Counted from the stretch's first letter, positions 18,034 to 27,578 are shown. The stretch: 64,000 bases of DNA from Salinigranum marinum (GCF_024228675.1 NZ_CP100461.1:3407398-3471397); one strand, 5' to 3'. Translations and numbers: made by a program. Notes: generated by a model not told the origin, from the sequence alone.

Positions 18034-18900
18034 ATGATCGTGCCAGGCTCGTGGTCGCAGGCGCTTTCGGCGTCGCTCGCGACCCTCCTCGACGAACCCC
18101 TCGCCGTCCCGGAGTTCGACCGGTTCCCGGACGGTGAGACGTTCGCCGCGGTGCCCCCCGTCGCCGAAGCATCGCCGGACCGGGCGGTGGTCGTCGCCGC
18201 GACGCCCTCGAACGACGCGTACGTCGAACTGCTCCAGCTCCAGGACGCCCTCCGCGAGGCCGGCGTCGACGAGGTCGTGACCGTCGTCCCGTACATGGGG
18301 TACGGGCGGCAGGACCGCGCGTTCGAGCCGGGCCACCCGGTCTCCGCGCGGGCGGTCGCCCGCGCCGTCTCGACCGGCACCGACCGGGTCGTCCTCGTCA
18401 CGCCTCACGAGGCGTCGATCCGCGACTTCTTCGACGTTCCCTGTGACGTGGTCGAGGCCGCTGGACGCCTCGCTGTCCCCCTGCACGCGCTCGACGCGGC
18501 GCTCCGCGAGCCGCTGTTTCTCGCGCCCGACGACGGCGCGACCGAGATCGCGGACGCGGTCCGCGACGCCTACGGCGGCGGCGAGACCGACTACTTCGAG
18601 AAGACCCGTCACTCGGGCACCGAGGTGACCGTCGAACCCTCCGACGCCGACGTCGCCGGCCGCGACGTCGTGGTCACCGACGACATCGTCGCGACGGGGT
18701 CGACGATGGCGGAGTCCGTGGCCGTCCTCCGCGAGCGCGACGCGGCGCGTATCTTCACCGCCTGCGTCCACCCGCTGTTGGCGCGCAGCGCGCGGACGCG
18801 GCTCGAAGCCGCGGGCGTCGAACGGGTGTACGGCACCGACACCCTCGAACGCGACGTCAGCGCGGTCAGCGTCGCCCCCGTCGTCGCGGACGCGCTCTGA
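18034..18900 (+). CDS. prs: ribose-phosphate diphosphokinase
   Basis: A 288-residue PRPP synthase that makes PRPP from ribose 5-phosphate and ATP. Both domains are present: FDRFPDGETFA (ribose-binding PDGE box) at about residue 29, the ATP-site VVPYMGYGRQDRAF at about 85, and the PRPP loop VVVTDDIVATGSTM at about 210. At this length it matches the short archaeal class. It feeds purine, pyrimidine, histidine and archaetidylinositol routes; the window also has pyrE, a PRPP user. It is convergent with deoxyhypusine synthase 15 bp away. Confidence 0.96.
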   Translation: MIVPGSWSQALSASLATLLDEPLAVPEFDRFPDGETFAAVPPVAEASPDRAVVVAATPSNDAYVELLQLQDALREAGVDEVVTVVPYMGYGRQDRAFEPGHPVSARAVARAVSTGTDRVVLVTPHEASIRDFFDVPCDVVEAAGRLAVPLHALDAALREPLFLAPDDGATEIADAVRDAYGGGETDYFEKTRHSGTEVTVEPSDADVAGRDVVVTDDIVATGSTMAESVAVLRERDAARIFTACVHPLLARSARTRLEAAGVERVYGTDTLERDVSAVSVAPVVADAL

Positions 18901-18915
18901 GCGGTCGGGTCGCGG

Positions 18916-19944
18916 CTACTCTCCGGTCCGTTCGCGCGCGGCGGCCACCACGAGCGGGAGGGTGATCGTCGCGTCCGCGACGACGGTGACGTTGCGCGCG
19001 GACTTCTCCAGTTTCCCCCACGACCGCGCCTCGTCGAGTGTCGCGCCCGACAGCCCTCCTGTACTACTGGCGTCCATCGTCAGCTGGACGGCGTAATCGT
19101 ACGCGTCGGGGACGGTGAGCATCGTCTGGAGCACGTAGTTCTTCGGGACGCCGCCGCCGACGACCATCGCGCCCGCGGAGTCGGCCGCGAACGCGAGATC
19201 CGAGAGGTGGGTCATGTCGCCGAGCGCGTCGAGGGCGAACTCCGAGGTCTGGCCGTAGATCCACGCCTGAATACCGAGCACGGAGTCCTGGATCGCGGGC
19301 ACGTAGATCGGGACGTCGCAGTCGTATGCGGCGGCGGCGATGCCGGGGTCCTCGTCCACGTCTCGCTCGCGGTTCTGTTCGAGGTTCGCTCGGCCGAGTT
19401 CGTGCGTGAACTCCTGGATGGTGACGGTGCGCTCCACCGCGGGGAAGACGTTCGCCCGGAGGTGGTTCTCGAACAGCGTGAAATGCTCCTGGGGGAGGTA
19501 GACGTTGTAGATGCGGTCGACGCCCTCGTCGCGCAGCCGCTCGTCGTGGTCCCGTTCGGTCGGAGCGTCGGTCCGTTCCTCGACGCGGTGGTCGTGCGGA
19601 CCGACGCTCCCGTGGTGGTGTTTGCCTCCCACCGCCTCGATGGCGTCGTGGGTGAGGTTCGCCCCCGTCGTCACCAGCGCGTCGATGTGTCCGTCGCGGA
19701 CCAGGTCGGTGACGACCTGCCGCATCCCCGTCGGCACCATCGCGCCGGCGAGGCCGAAGAAGTTCGTCACGTCCTCGTCGAGCATCTCGGCGTAGATGTC
19801 GACCGCGCGCTCGACGTCGGCGGCACCGATGCCCGCCTCGCCGTACTCGGCGACCAGCTCGCCGACCGTCATCCCCGCCCGGACGCGCGTGTGACCGATC
19901 GGGTCCTCCTGAAACGTCTCTCTCTCGTCGGCGTGGTCGGTCAT
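18916..19944 (-). CDS. dys: deoxyhypusine synthase
   Basis: A 342-residue NAD-dependent enzyme that modifies the eIF5A lysine. The catalytic lysine is K311 in ARSWGKLEKSA; NAD contacts include VTTGANLTHD and GGGVPKNYVLQ. A charged insertion (GPHDHRVEERTDAPTERDHD) near residue 112 is acidic and histidine-rich, probably a halophilic surface loop. In haloarchaea the donor is thought to be agmatine, with an agmatinase finishing the reaction; that gene (11343-12170) and eif5A are in this window. Downstream prs is convergent. Confidence 0.95.
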   Translation of the reverse strand: MTDHADERETFQEDPIGHTRVRAGMTVGELVAEYGEAGIGAADVERAVDIYAEMLDEDVTNFFGLAGAMVPTGMRQVVTDLVRDGHIDALVTTGANLTHDAIEAVGGKHHHGSVGPHDHRVEERTDAPTERDHDERLRDEGVDRIYNVYLPQEHFTLFENHLRANVFPAVERTVTIQEFTHELGRANLEQNRERDVDEDPGIAAAAYDCDVPIYVPAIQDSVLGIQAWIYGQTSEFALDALGDMTHLSDLAFAADSAGAMVVGGGVPKNYVLQTMLTVPDAYDYAVQLTMDASSTGGLSGATLDEARSWGKLEKSARNVTVVADATITLPLVVAAARERTGE

Positions 19945-20096
19945 GTTCGGTCGTGTGCGGGGGCGGCGTTTGAAGCTCCCGGTCCGCCGTGATCGGTCGT
20001 GCGACGGGCGGCGGCCGCCTCCCCTGTCGCGAGGGGTCCGAGTCTCCCCGGCCGCGGATCAGAACCGCTTTCCGGCCCGCTTGCGGGAGTGATGGT

Positions 20097-21218
20097 ATGC
20101 TCGTCACCGAGGGAGGCGTCGAGATCGACGTGCCCGAGGCACGCGACGGCGCGTCGGAGGGCAGCGGCGACGGCGTCTTCTTCAACCCCACGCAGGAACT
20201 CAACCGCGACGTCACCGTCGCCGTCTTGCGCGCCTACCGCGAGCGCGACCCCCGGGCGACGTCGTATCTCGACGCGATGGCCGCCTCGGGGATCAGGGGG
20301 GTCCGCGCCGGGGTCGAGGGGTACGACGTCACCTGCGCGGACGTCGACGCCGACGCGGTCGCGCTCGCCGACGCGAACCTCGCGCGCAACGGCGTCGACG
20401 GGCGGGTCGCAAACCGCGACGTCAACGCGCTCATGCACGAGGAGGGGCCGTTCGACGTCGTCGACATCGACCCGTTCGGCACGCCGATGCCGTTCGTCGA
20501 CAGCGCCTTCTCGACCACGCGCGACCTCGTCTGCGTCACCGCCACCGACACCGCGCCGCTCTGTGGCGCACACCGCAACTCCGGGGTTCGGAAGTACGCC
20601 ACGGTGCCGCAGAACACGGAGTACCACGCCGAGATGGGGCTGCGTGTCCTCCTGTCGGCGCTGGTCCGTACCGCGGCGCGGTACGACACCGCTGCCGTCC
20701 CCGTCCTCTCGCACGTGACGCGCCACTACGCGCGGACGTATCTCGAACTCGACCACCGCGCGACGAGCGCCGACGCCGCCGTCGAAGAGCTGGGCTACGT
20801 CCACCACTGTGACGACTGCCTCCACCGCACTCACGAGTTCGGGCTCGTCGCTCACCCACCGGTCGACTGCCCGGCCTGTGGGTCGTCGGTCCGGACCGCC
20901 GGCCCCATCTGGCTCGGAGCGGTCCGCGACGCCGCGTTCACCCGCGCGGTCCGCGAGCGCGTGACCGACGACATGGGCGAGGCGAAGGCGGCCCGGTCGC
21001 TGCTCGACACGCTCGCTTCGGAGGTCGACGCACCGACCCACTACGACCAACATCGCCTGTGCAAGCAGTGGGGCGTCCCTGCCCCCGGGATGGACGAGTT
21101 CGTCGGCGCGCTTCACCACGCCGGCCACGACGCCTCCCGAGCCCACTACCACGGGACGGCGCTGAAGACGCCCGCGACGGTCGCCGAGATCCGCGCGGCG
21201 ACGGCGGAGCTGTTCTGA
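20097..21218 (+). CDS. trm1: tRNA (guanine(26)-N2)-dimethyltransferase
   Basis: A 373-residue class I SAM methyltransferase that dimethylates G26 of tRNAs. [12 protein letters not shown] near residue 28 is the Trm1 signature; the SAM motif is [15 protein letters not shown]; the catalytic region is [16 protein letters not shown] zinc-binding segment with [12 protein letters not shown] and CPACGSSV lies at about 240-262. I chose ATG 20097 by this N-terminus. It is divergent from deoxyhypusine synthase, separated by about 150 bp. Confidence 0.96.
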   Translation: MLVTEGGVEIDVPEARDGASEGSGDGVFFNPTQELNRDVTVAVLRAYRERDPRATSYLDAMAASGIRGVRAGVEGYDVTCADVDADAVALADANLARNGVDGRVANRDVNALMHEEGPFDVVDIDPFGTPMPFVDSAFSTTRDLVCVTATDTAPLCGAHRNSGVRKYATVPQNTEYHAEMGLRVLLSALVRTAARYDTAAVPVLSHVTRHYARTYLELDHRATSADAAVEELGYVHHCDDCLHRTHEFGLVAHPPVDCPACGSSVRTAGPIWLGAVRDAAFTRAVRERVTDDMGEAKAARSLLDTLASEVDAPTHYDQHRLCKQWGVPAPGMDEFVGALHHAGHDASRAHYHGTALKTPATVAEIRAATAELF

Positions 21219-21299
21219 GCGCGGCGGGCGTCTCTCCCGGTGCGTCGGTGGCCGGAGGCGTCGTCTTCTTGTATCGGCGGATTGAAAGCTCGCCCGACG

Positions 21300-22553
21300 A
21301 TGTCCACGCTCTCTCGGACGCAGACCGCACGGGCCGTCGTGAACACGGTCCGCGACAAGGAGGTGACGTTCCTCGCGGCGAGCATCTCCTACTACATCCT
21401 CGTCTCGCTCGTCCCCCTGTTGGTGTTGGCGCTCGTCGCCGCCGCGCTCGTCGGCGGGGAGACGTTCAGCGCACGGGTCATGGCCTTCGTCCGCGCCAAC
21501 CTGCCGGCGGGTGAGGGGCTCGTCTCCCAGGCGCTCGGCAACCAGACCTCACAGGGTGGGCTCGGTCTGTTGAGCCTGCTGCTGACCGTCTGGGGGGCGC
21601 TCAAAGTGTTCCGCGGACTCGACACGGCGTTCGGTCGGATCTACGCCGTCGCCGCGCGCGGGATCGTCGACCAGCTGAAAGACGGCGCGGCCGCACTCGC
21701 GTCGATCGGGGTCGGGGTCGCCGGGGTGTTGGTGCTGGGGAGCCTCATCGCGGTGATCGACTCCGTCGTCGTCGGACTGCTCGGGCCGTTCCTCCTCCTG
21801 GGAACGCTCGTCGTCGCCTTCCTCCCACTCTACTACATCCTCCCGGACGCCGACGTCACCGTCCGTGAGGTGCTCCCGGGGACGGTGTTCGCCGCGGTGG
21901 GCTGGTCGGTCCTCGGCACGGGGTTCGGCATCTACGCCCAGGAGGTCGGCGGGAGCGTCGCCGGCGCGCTCGGCGCGCTGCTCCTCCTGATGACGTGGTT
22001 TTATCTCTCGGGCATCCTCATCCTCACCGGTGCGGTCATCAACGCCGTCACGGGCGGCCGGACGGGCGGGGGAGACGAGAACCGGGACCGGCAGGTACAA
22101 CACCCGGGAGACCGACGTGACAGATCGACGGAAATGAGCGAGGGCGAGACAGAACGGCACGAGACCATCGAACCGCGCGGCGCACCCGACATCTCCGAAC
22201 TCGAAGATCGGGTCGAGGAGTTGCGAGCCGACCTCGACGACTTCGAACGGGACGTCGACGACCGGACGCTCCCGAAGGCGGACGTCGAGGCGGAGCTGAA
22301 ACGCTACGTCCGCCGTCGGATGCGCCGCGGCAAGGCCCGCGGTTGGGGGCCGTACCTCGTGCTCCTCTACGGAACGGTGATGACGCTCGGGGCCTTCTTC
22401 TTCCTCGACGGGGTCTGGGCCATCGTCGCCATGCTCGTCCTCTTCCTCTCCACGCTGGGACTGTACACCCTCTTTCTCATCGTCGGGATCGGGTTCAACG
22501 TCCTCTCTGTCCCCGGCAAGGCCGCCGACGCGGTGCGTGACCGCCGGAGCTGA
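21300..22553 (+). CDS. YihY/BrkB family membrane protein with C-terminal coiled-coil and membrane extension
   Basis: A 417-residue membrane protein. Residues about 1-255 are a YihY/BrkB domain (ISYYILVSLVPLLV, TVWGALKVFRGLDTAFGRIY, MTWFYLSGILILTGAVIN). A hydrophilic linker, a coiled coil (DISELEDRVEELRADLDDFERDVDD, about 299-325) and two further membrane helices (about 360-410) follow. The two halves look like separate genes joined; ATG 22134 could start the second part alone. YihY proteins were once called ribonuclease BN, now doubted; function unknown. The frame shows no sign of a frameshift. Confidence 0.86.
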   Translation: MSTLSRTQTARAVVNTVRDKEVTFLAASISYYILVSLVPLLVLALVAAALVGGETFSARVMAFVRANLPAGEGLVSQALGNQTSQGGLGLLSLLLTVWGALKVFRGLDTAFGRIYAVAARGIVDQLKDGAAALASIGVGVAGVLVLGSLIAVIDSVVVGLLGPFLLLGTLVVAFLPLYYILPDADVTVREVLPGTVFAAVGWSVLGTGFGIYAQEVGGSVAGALGALLLLMTWFYLSGILILTGAVINAVTGGRTGGGDENRDRQVQHPGDRRDRSTEMSEGETERHETIEPRGAPDISELEDRVEELRADLDDFERDVDDRTLPKADVEAELKRYVRRRMRRGKARGWGPYLVLLYGTVMTLGAFFFLDGVWAIVAMLVLFLSTLGLYTLFLIVGIGFNVLSVPGKAADAVRDRRS

Positions 22554-22651
22554 GTCTCCCCTTCGATCACCGCTCGTCTCGCCCGCGCCCCGCGGCGCTG
22601 CTTCCTCGTCTCGTTCGATCGACGTGACCGACCGGCGTGGCCGGCCCGGTC

Positions 22652-23584
22652 TCAGCCCTGCGGCGTCACGGTTACGTCGATCACGTCCGCGACTGCGGGG
22701 TAGCTGAAGCCGTCGTCCACCTCGGCGATCGGTCTGACGCCGGCCATTTCCTCGTCGCCCGTGTCGGGGCCGGACTGTCGCGGTGCCTGGTTCGGGCCCG
22801 TCCCCGGCTCCTCGTTGACTTCCGTTCCGGCGTCCCACAGCGTCACCCGCTCGGTCACGTCGCCGTCGATCGGCTCGCCGTCCGCGAAGAGCGCGATCCC
22901 CGCCGGATCGGGCGCGTAGAAGAGGTCGTTCGACTGGACGAACATCGTCGCGAACGAGAGCCGTGCGTCGTGCCCGCCCTCGATCTCGAACTCGTAGGCG
23001 TCGCCGGGTGCGAGTGGACCGGCCGAGGCGGCCCCCGCGGGTGTGTCGAACGCCGCGCTGGCCGCCGCCGTCTCCATCCCGCCGAGCGACTCGGCCAGCC
23101 TGCCGGGCATCCCGTCCTCGGCGAGCCGTTCGAGCCCCTCGCTCGCGGCCCCGCCTCGCTCGAAAAGGACGCCCGGCTCCGTGTGGACCGCGAACAGCCC
23201 CGGCGAGAGGGGGACGGCCACGCTCGCCTCCATCGTCCGGATCGTACTCCCCGTCGAGACGTTCTCGATCCGAACCCGGAAACGCTGGACGGCCGAGCCG
23301 TCCATCGGCCCGTCGGTCATCTCCGACTCGGTCATCTCTTGGTCGTCCATCCCGGACTCGGTCATCCCCTCGCCGTCCATGTCGGCGTCGGTCATCTCCG
23401 ACTCGGTCATCTGCCCGTCGCTCATCTCGGTGCCGCTCGTTCCTGACTCGGTCATCGCCGACTCCGTCGGGGTGGTGTCGCCACCGCTCCCGCCGGCACA
23501 GCCGGCCAGGCCGGCCAGTAGCGCGCCGCCACCGAGTCGTAAGAAGCGTCGCCTGTTCGGGGCACTGGTACCGTCGTCGGTCAT
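22652..23584 (-). CDS. Tat lipoprotein with Met pentapeptide repeats and a spondin domain
   Basis: A 310-residue exported lipoprotein. NRRRFLRLGGG is a Tat signal and LAGC a lipobox (C29). Residues 40-94 are eleven acidic pentapeptides, nine of the last ones ending in Met at exactly five-residue spacing. Residues about 99-310 match spondin_N-domain proteins (RVRIENVSTGSTIRTMEASVAVPLSPG near the start, and FVQSNDLFYAPD). The start at ATG 23584 fits the signal peptide. Spondin-like domains in microbes are of unknown function; surface exposure is inferred. Its only near neighbour is the convergent YihY gene. Confidence 0.85.
   Translation of the reverse strand: MTDDGTSAPNRRRFLRLGGGALLAGLAGCAGGSGGDTTPTESAMTESGTSGTEMSDGQMTESEMTDADMDGEGMTESGMDDQEMTESEMTDGPMDGSAVQRFRVRIENVSTGSTIRTMEASVAVPLSPGLFAVHTEPGVLFERGGAASEGLERLAEDGMPGRLAESLGGMETAAASAAFDTPAGAASAGPLAPGDAYEFEIEGGHDARLSFATMFVQSNDLFYAPDPAGIALFADGEPIDGDVTERVTLWDAGTEVNEEPGTGPNQAPRQSGPDTGDEEMAGVRPIAEVDDGFSYPAVADVIDVTVTPQG
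23297..23467 (-). repeat. 15-bp periodic repeat encoding acidic Met pentapeptides
   Basis: Eleven consecutive five-residue units (for example TESEM, TDADM, DDQEM, TDGPM) at residues 40-94 of the lipoprotein, nearly all ending in Met. Only one unit (TESGT) lacks it. On DNA it is a 15-bp period. Confidence 0.9.
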
Positions 23585-23942
23585 CGTTGACTCACGATCC
23601 GGACGTGGCGACGTCTCCGCATGAAAATTTTTCAAACTTCTTATACAATGACCCTCGACTTCGGGGGGACTCTCTCCCAAATTCGACTCGACTCCCGCGT
23701 CCCTCGGGAGCCGTTGCGGCGGACGCTCGCGAAGAACACGCTCTCGTCGTTCCCGCCGCGCGAAGGCAGCCCGCCGGTGACCGTGACCGACGACTCGTGG
23801 CGGGCCGCCAGACGCCACCGCCGGGGCGACGATACAACCGACGAGGGGGACGCCCGATCACGCGGCGCGGGCGCGGCCGTCCGGACGCCGTCATCCCCGA
23901 CAGTCCGCCGGACACGACCCGCCGGGCCGGCGTCTCGCCGTC
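23585..23942. other. upstream region of the spondin lipoprotein gene, no gene seen
   Basis: About 360 bp between two minus-strand genes. A patch at 23621-23648 (AAAATTTTTCAAAC, then TTATACAATG) is AT-rich and would be a promoter 35-65 bp before the lipoprotein start. Further left-to-right the sequence is GC-rich, with no convincing frame. Confidence 0.5.
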
Positions 23943-24584
23943 TCAGACGGCCCGCTCGCGTCGGAGCCACCACGCGACCGCGCCCGCGCTCGCGACGACC
24001 GCGAGGGCGGCGACGACCGCGGGGTTCGACTCCACCGTCCGCGACAGCGGCCCGAGGACGTAGTCGATGGGCGCGCGCTCGCCGCTGCCCGAGTAGACGA
24101 GCCACACCAGCGCCGCGTTGTAGATCGCCCAGCCACCGAAGGAGTAGACGGTGAACCGCTGGAGGTCCATGCGGGCGAAGCCGGCGGGCACCGAGATCGG
24201 CGTCCGGAGGACGGGGACGACCCGTCCCCAGAACATGAGTCCCTCGCCCCAGCGACGGAACCACGCCTTGCTCCGTTCGACCTCCGACTCGGGGACTCTG
24301 AGAACGTGGCCGTACCGCTGGAGGATCCGGTCGCCGTTGACGCCGAAGAGGTAGTACGCCAGCAGGCTCCCGATCACGGCCCCGACGGTCCCGACGACGA
24401 CGAACAGCGCGAACTCCGTCGGGGTCGAGACCAGATACGCCGCGGCGAACGGGATGACGACCTCCGAGGGGGCGAAGTGGATGATCCACGCCGTCTCGAG
24501 CACGATGAAGACGAACAGCGCGAGGTAGCCGTACGCCTCGACGAAGGCGATGATCCCGTCGGTGAGCGCCTGGACCGTGACCAC
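23943..24584 (-). CDS. DedA family (VTT domain) membrane protein
   Basis: A 213-residue membrane protein. The early helix AYGYLALFVFIVLETAWIIHF, the FAPSEVVIPFAA motif with its re-entrant loop, and the later WFRRWGEGLMFWGRVVPVLRT-FISVPAG-type segment define the DedA/VTT domain; members move phospholipids such as undecaprenyl phosphate across membranes or aid membrane homeostasis. It is divergent from a PAP2 phosphatase, which also acts on polyprenyl or lipid phosphates, only 53 bp apart; the pair may recycle the same carrier lipid. The substrate is unproven. Confidence 0.88.
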   Translation of the reverse strand: MVTVQALTDGIIAFVEAYGYLALFVFIVLETAWIIHFAPSEVVIPFAAAYLVSTPTEFALFVVVGTVGAVIGSLLAYYLFGVNGDRILQRYGHVLRVPESEVERSKAWFRRWGEGLMFWGRVVPVLRTPISVPAGFARMDLQRFTVYSFGGWAIYNAALVWLVYSGSGERAPIDYVLGPLSRTVESNPAVVAALAVVASAGAVAWWLRRERAV

Positions 24585-24637
24585 ATCACCGGGTAGGAAC
24601 CACCGCAGTATATGTCTCTTGTCTCGTCTTCTCTTCC

Positions 24638-25492
24638 ATGCGCGGACTCGGTGAACTCGCAGTCGTTGCTGAGTTCCCCCCTGTCGTCGTCGAACTGTTC
24701 GGCCTCCTCACCCGCCTCGGCGACCCGTGGGCGCTCCTCGGCGGCCTCGCCCTGCTGTACGCCGTCGCCGACCGGATCGGGCTCGACCGGCGTCGCGTCG
24801 GGTTCGTCTTCGCCACCGCCTTCGTCGCCCTCGGGGTGACGCTCGCGCTGAAGTCCACCTTCGCGCTCCCGCGTCCCCCCGGCGCGCTCGAAGACGGCTA
24901 CGGCTTCCCGAGCGGCCACGCTCTCGGGGCGACCGTCGTGTGGGGGACGGCCGCGGTCGCGCTCGACGTCGGGCGTCGTCGCCGCCGTCTCGCCCTCGCG
25001 GCGAGCGTGGTCCCCGTCGTCGCCGCCTCCCGCGTCGTCATCGGCGTCCACTACCTCGTCGACGTCGTCGTCGGCACCGCCGTGGGACTCGCCCTCGTCG
25101 GCGTCGTCCTCGCGGCCACGTGGCGCGACCGCGGCCAGCCACCCACCCACGCCGCCGTCGACCGGGTGTTCGCCATCGCCGCCGCTGCCGCCCTCGTCGC
25201 CCTCTTCCTGTCGGGCTCCGTGAACACGCTCCTGACCGTCGGCGGAGCGCTCGGCGGGTGGGTCGGCTGGCGCGCCGTCGAACCGACGGTCGCGTCCGTC
25301 GGCCCGTCGCTCTCCCCGCGCGGGACGGCGGTCGCGACCGTCGGCCTCCCGGTCGTCCTCGGGGGCCTCCTCTCGGTCGGTGCCGCCGCGGAGGCGTCGG
25401 CCATCCCCGACCTGCTGACGATGGGGCTCGCCGGCGGGTGCGTCGGGCTGCTGTTCGTGCTACCGCGCGTAGCCGCACGGCTCGTCGAGTGA
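24638..25492 (+). CDS. PAP2 family phosphatase
   Basis: A 284-residue membrane phosphatase. The three active-site motifs of the acid phosphatase/PAP2 superfamily are present: KSTFALPRPPG (about 75-85), FPSGHALGA (about 89-97) and SRVVIGVHYLVDVVVG (about 131-146). Substrates are lipid or polyprenyl pyrophosphates. Five or more hydrophobic helices follow, with a longer C-terminal extension (about 175-284) than the simplest PAP2 proteins. It is divergent from the DedA protein. Confidence 0.88.
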   Translation: MRGLGELAVVAEFPPVVVELFGLLTRLGDPWALLGGLALLYAVADRIGLDRRRVGFVFATAFVALGVTLALKSTFALPRPPGALEDGYGFPSGHALGATVVWGTAAVALDVGRRRRRLALAASVVPVVAASRVVIGVHYLVDVVVGTAVGLALVGVVLAATWRDRGQPPTHAAVDRVFAIAAAAALVALFLSGSVNTLLTVGGALGGWVGWRAVEPTVASVGPSLSPRGTAVATVGLPVVLGGLLSVGAAAEASAIPDLLTMGLAGGCVGLLFVLPRVAARLVE

Positions 25493-25565
25493 ACTCTCGG
25501 GACTGCCACGGCGTTCACGCCCCGGGGACGGCCGACGCGGACGCCGTCGGCTCCGTAGTCAGTAT

Positions 25566-25571
25566 AAAAAA
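25566..25571 (-). terminator. poly-T terminator of glnA
   Basis: A run of six T on the minus strand 26 bp past the glnA stop in GC-rich context, the type of intrinsic signal that ends archaeal transcripts. Confidence 0.4.
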
Positions 25572-25596
25572 CGCGGTCGTGGGTGTGGCGTCGCGG

Positions 25597-26967
25597 TCAG
25601 AACTTCTCGAGGTACTGGTCGAGCTCCCACTGGGAGACGTCGACGCGGAACTCGTCGTACTCGTGCGTCTTGGCCTCGATGAACTTCTCGGTGACGTGCG
25701 ACCCGAGCGCGCTCTGGACGACCTCGTCGGCCTCCAGCGCGTCGAGCGCCTCGCCGAGGTTCGACGGCAGGGTAGTGATGCCGTACTCCTCGCGCTTGGC
25801 CTCGTCGAACTCGTAGATGTTCTCGCGGATCGGGTCGGGGGCGTCGAGGTCCTGCTCGATGCCGTCCAGGCCGGCGTGGATGAGCGCGGCGAGCGCGAGG
25901 TACGGGTTGCACGACGGGTCGGGGAAGCGTGCCTCGATACGCGAGGCGGCCGGGACGCGTGCGGCCGGCTTGCGGATGAGCGCCGAGCGGTTCCGGTCGG
26001 ACCACGCGACGTAGACGGGTGCCTCGTAGCCGGGGACGAGTCGCTTGTAGCTGTTGACCGTCGGGTTGGTGACGGCGGCGAGCGCCGGGGCGTGTTCGAG
26101 GATGCCCGCGAGGAACGCGTGGGCCGTCTCGCTCAGGTTGAACTCGTCGTCGTCGTCGTGGAACGCGTTCTCGCCGTCCGTGAACAGCGAGATGTGCGTG
26201 TGCATCCCGGAGCCGTTGATACGCGGGATGGGCTTCGGCATGAACGTCGCGTGGAGGTCGTGTTCGGCCGCGATGGCGCGGACGACCATCCGGAAGGTCG
26301 CGACGTTGTCCGCGGTCGTGAGCGCGTCGTCGTACTCGAAGTTGATCTCGTGCTGACCACGGGCGACCTCGTGGTGGCTGGCCTCCATCTCGAAGCCCAT
26401 GCTCTCGAGGCCGTAGATGATGTCACGGCGAACGTCCGACGCGAGGTCCTTGGGGGCGACGTCGAAGTAGCCGCCCTGGTCCGCGGTGTTGGTCGTCGCA
26501 CGGCCGTTTTCGTCCTCCTCGAAGAGGAAGAACTCCGGTTCGGGCGCGGCGTTCACTTCGTAGCCCATCTCCTCCGCCCGGGCGAGCGCCTGCTTCAGGA
26601 CGTATCGCGGGTCGCCCGTGAACGGCTCGCCGGTCGAGGTGTCGATGACGTCACAGATGAGTCGCGCGGAGGAGCCCGACTCGTCGGTGCGCCACGGCAG
26701 AACCGCGAACGTCTCCGGATCGGGCTTGAGCCGCATGTCCGACTCCTGGATACGGACGAACCCTTCGATGGAGGAGCCGTCGAAGTAGATTCCCTCCGTG
26801 AACGCTTTCTCTGCCTGCGATGCAGGTACTGCAACGTTCTTGATCGTTCCGAGGATGTCCGTGAACTGGAGGCGAAGGAAGTCGACGTCTTTCTCGTCGA
26901 TCTCGTCCAGGACAGCCTGTGCTTCGTCAGTCAAACCGCCGTCTGGTGCTGTATGTTCGTCCGTCAT
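25597..26967 (-). CDS. glnA: glutamine synthetase, type I
   Basis: A 456-residue enzyme that makes glutamine from glutamate, ammonia and ATP. Motifs seen: [10 protein letters not shown] (residues about 62-71), [11 protein letters not shown] (metal site, about 142), [24 protein letters not shown] and [18 protein letters not shown]. No insertion relative to the archaeal GSI form. It is divergent from an Lrp/AsnC regulator 126 bp away, a conserved arrangement in haloarchaea, where Lrp-type proteins control glnA in response to glutamine supply. It ends in a poly-T stretch. Confidence 0.97.
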   Translation of the reverse strand: MTDEHTAPDGGLTDEAQAVLDEIDEKDVDFLRLQFTDILGTIKNVAVPASQAEKAFTEGIYFDGSSIEGFVRIQESDMRLKPDPETFAVLPWRTDESGSSARLICDVIDTSTGEPFTGDPRYVLKQALARAEEMGYEVNAAPEPEFFLFEEDENGRATTNTADQGGYFDVAPKDLASDVRRDIIYGLESMGFEMEASHHEVARGQHEINFEYDDALTTADNVATFRMVVRAIAAEHDLHATFMPKPIPRINGSGMHTHISLFTDGENAFHDDDDEFNLSETAHAFLAGILEHAPALAAVTNPTVNSYKRLVPGYEAPVYVAWSDRNRSALIRKPAARVPAASRIEARFPDPSCNPYLALAALIHAGLDGIEQDLDAPDPIRENIYEFDEAKREEYGITTLPSNLGEALDALEADEVVQSALGSHVTEKFIEAKTHEYDEFRVDVSQWELDQYLEKF

Positions 26968-26997
26968 CTTCTGGACACTCTACGCCTATACAGCCAG

Positions 26998-27003
26998 TAT
27001 AAA
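26998..27003 (-). promoter_or_regulatory. TATA box of glnA
   Basis: TTTATA on the minus strand, 31-36 bp before ATG 26967, within the glnA-lrp spacer. The Lrp protein encoded alongside is the likely regulator. Confidence 0.5.
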
Positions 27004-27062
27004 GACCTTGTCGCTTAGTGCAAGGTCACCAGTGGCGTTCAGAGAACTGGTCATTCGTAAAG

Positions 27063-27070
27063 TTCTAAAC
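27063..27070 (+). promoter_or_regulatory. TATA-like element of lrp
   Basis: TTCTAAAC lies 24-31 bp before ATG 27094, giving a leaderless transcript divergent from glnA. Confidence 0.4.
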
Positions 27071-27093
27071 CCCCCGACGTGTTTTGAACTGTA

Positions 27094-27555
27094 ATGACGT
27101 ACGAAAACCTCGACGCCAAGCTCATCAACGCGCTGCTCGGCGACGGTCGCGCCAGCCTCCGAAGCCTCGCGGAAGATCTCGACGTCTCCGTGACGACCGT
27201 CTCGAACCACCTCCGCGACCTCGAAGACGAGGGGGTCGTCGAAGGCTACACACCGATCGTCAACTACGACGCGCTCGGCTACGACGTCACCGCCATCATC
27301 CAACTGAAAGTGGAGGGAAGCGCGCTCCCCGAGATCACGGAGCGGCTGAAGGACCAGCGCCAGATGATCTCCGTCTACGAGGTCACGGGCGACTACGACA
27401 TCATCGCCATCGGCAAGTTCACCGACACGGACGGCATGAACAGACAGATCAAGGCGCTGCTGACCGACGCGGATATCCGCGAGTCGAACACGTCGGTCGT
27501 CCTCAACGCCGTGGTCGAAAACGAACAGTTCGAGTTGGACATCCAAGACGAGTAA
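27094..27555 (+). CDS. lrp: Lrp/AsnC family transcriptional regulator
   Basis: A 153-residue regulator. The N-terminal HTH (residues about 5-55, [30 protein letters not shown]) binds DNA; the C-terminal RAM domain (about 68-145) begins AIIQLKVEG and contains [18 protein letters not shown], the amino-acid-binding and oligomer surface. It starts 126 bp from divergent glnA, so regulation of nitrogen assimilation and of its own gene is likely. Members form dimers to hexadecamers. Confidence 0.95.
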   Translation: MTYENLDAKLINALLGDGRASLRSLAEDLDVSVTTVSNHLRDLEDEGVVEGYTPIVNYDALGYDVTAIIQLKVEGSALPEITERLKDQRQMISVYEVTGDYDIIAIGKFTDTDGMNRQIKALLTDADIRESNTSVVLNAVVENEQFELDIQDE

Positions 27556-27578
27556 CGTCCGTCGCTCCGATCGCGACG

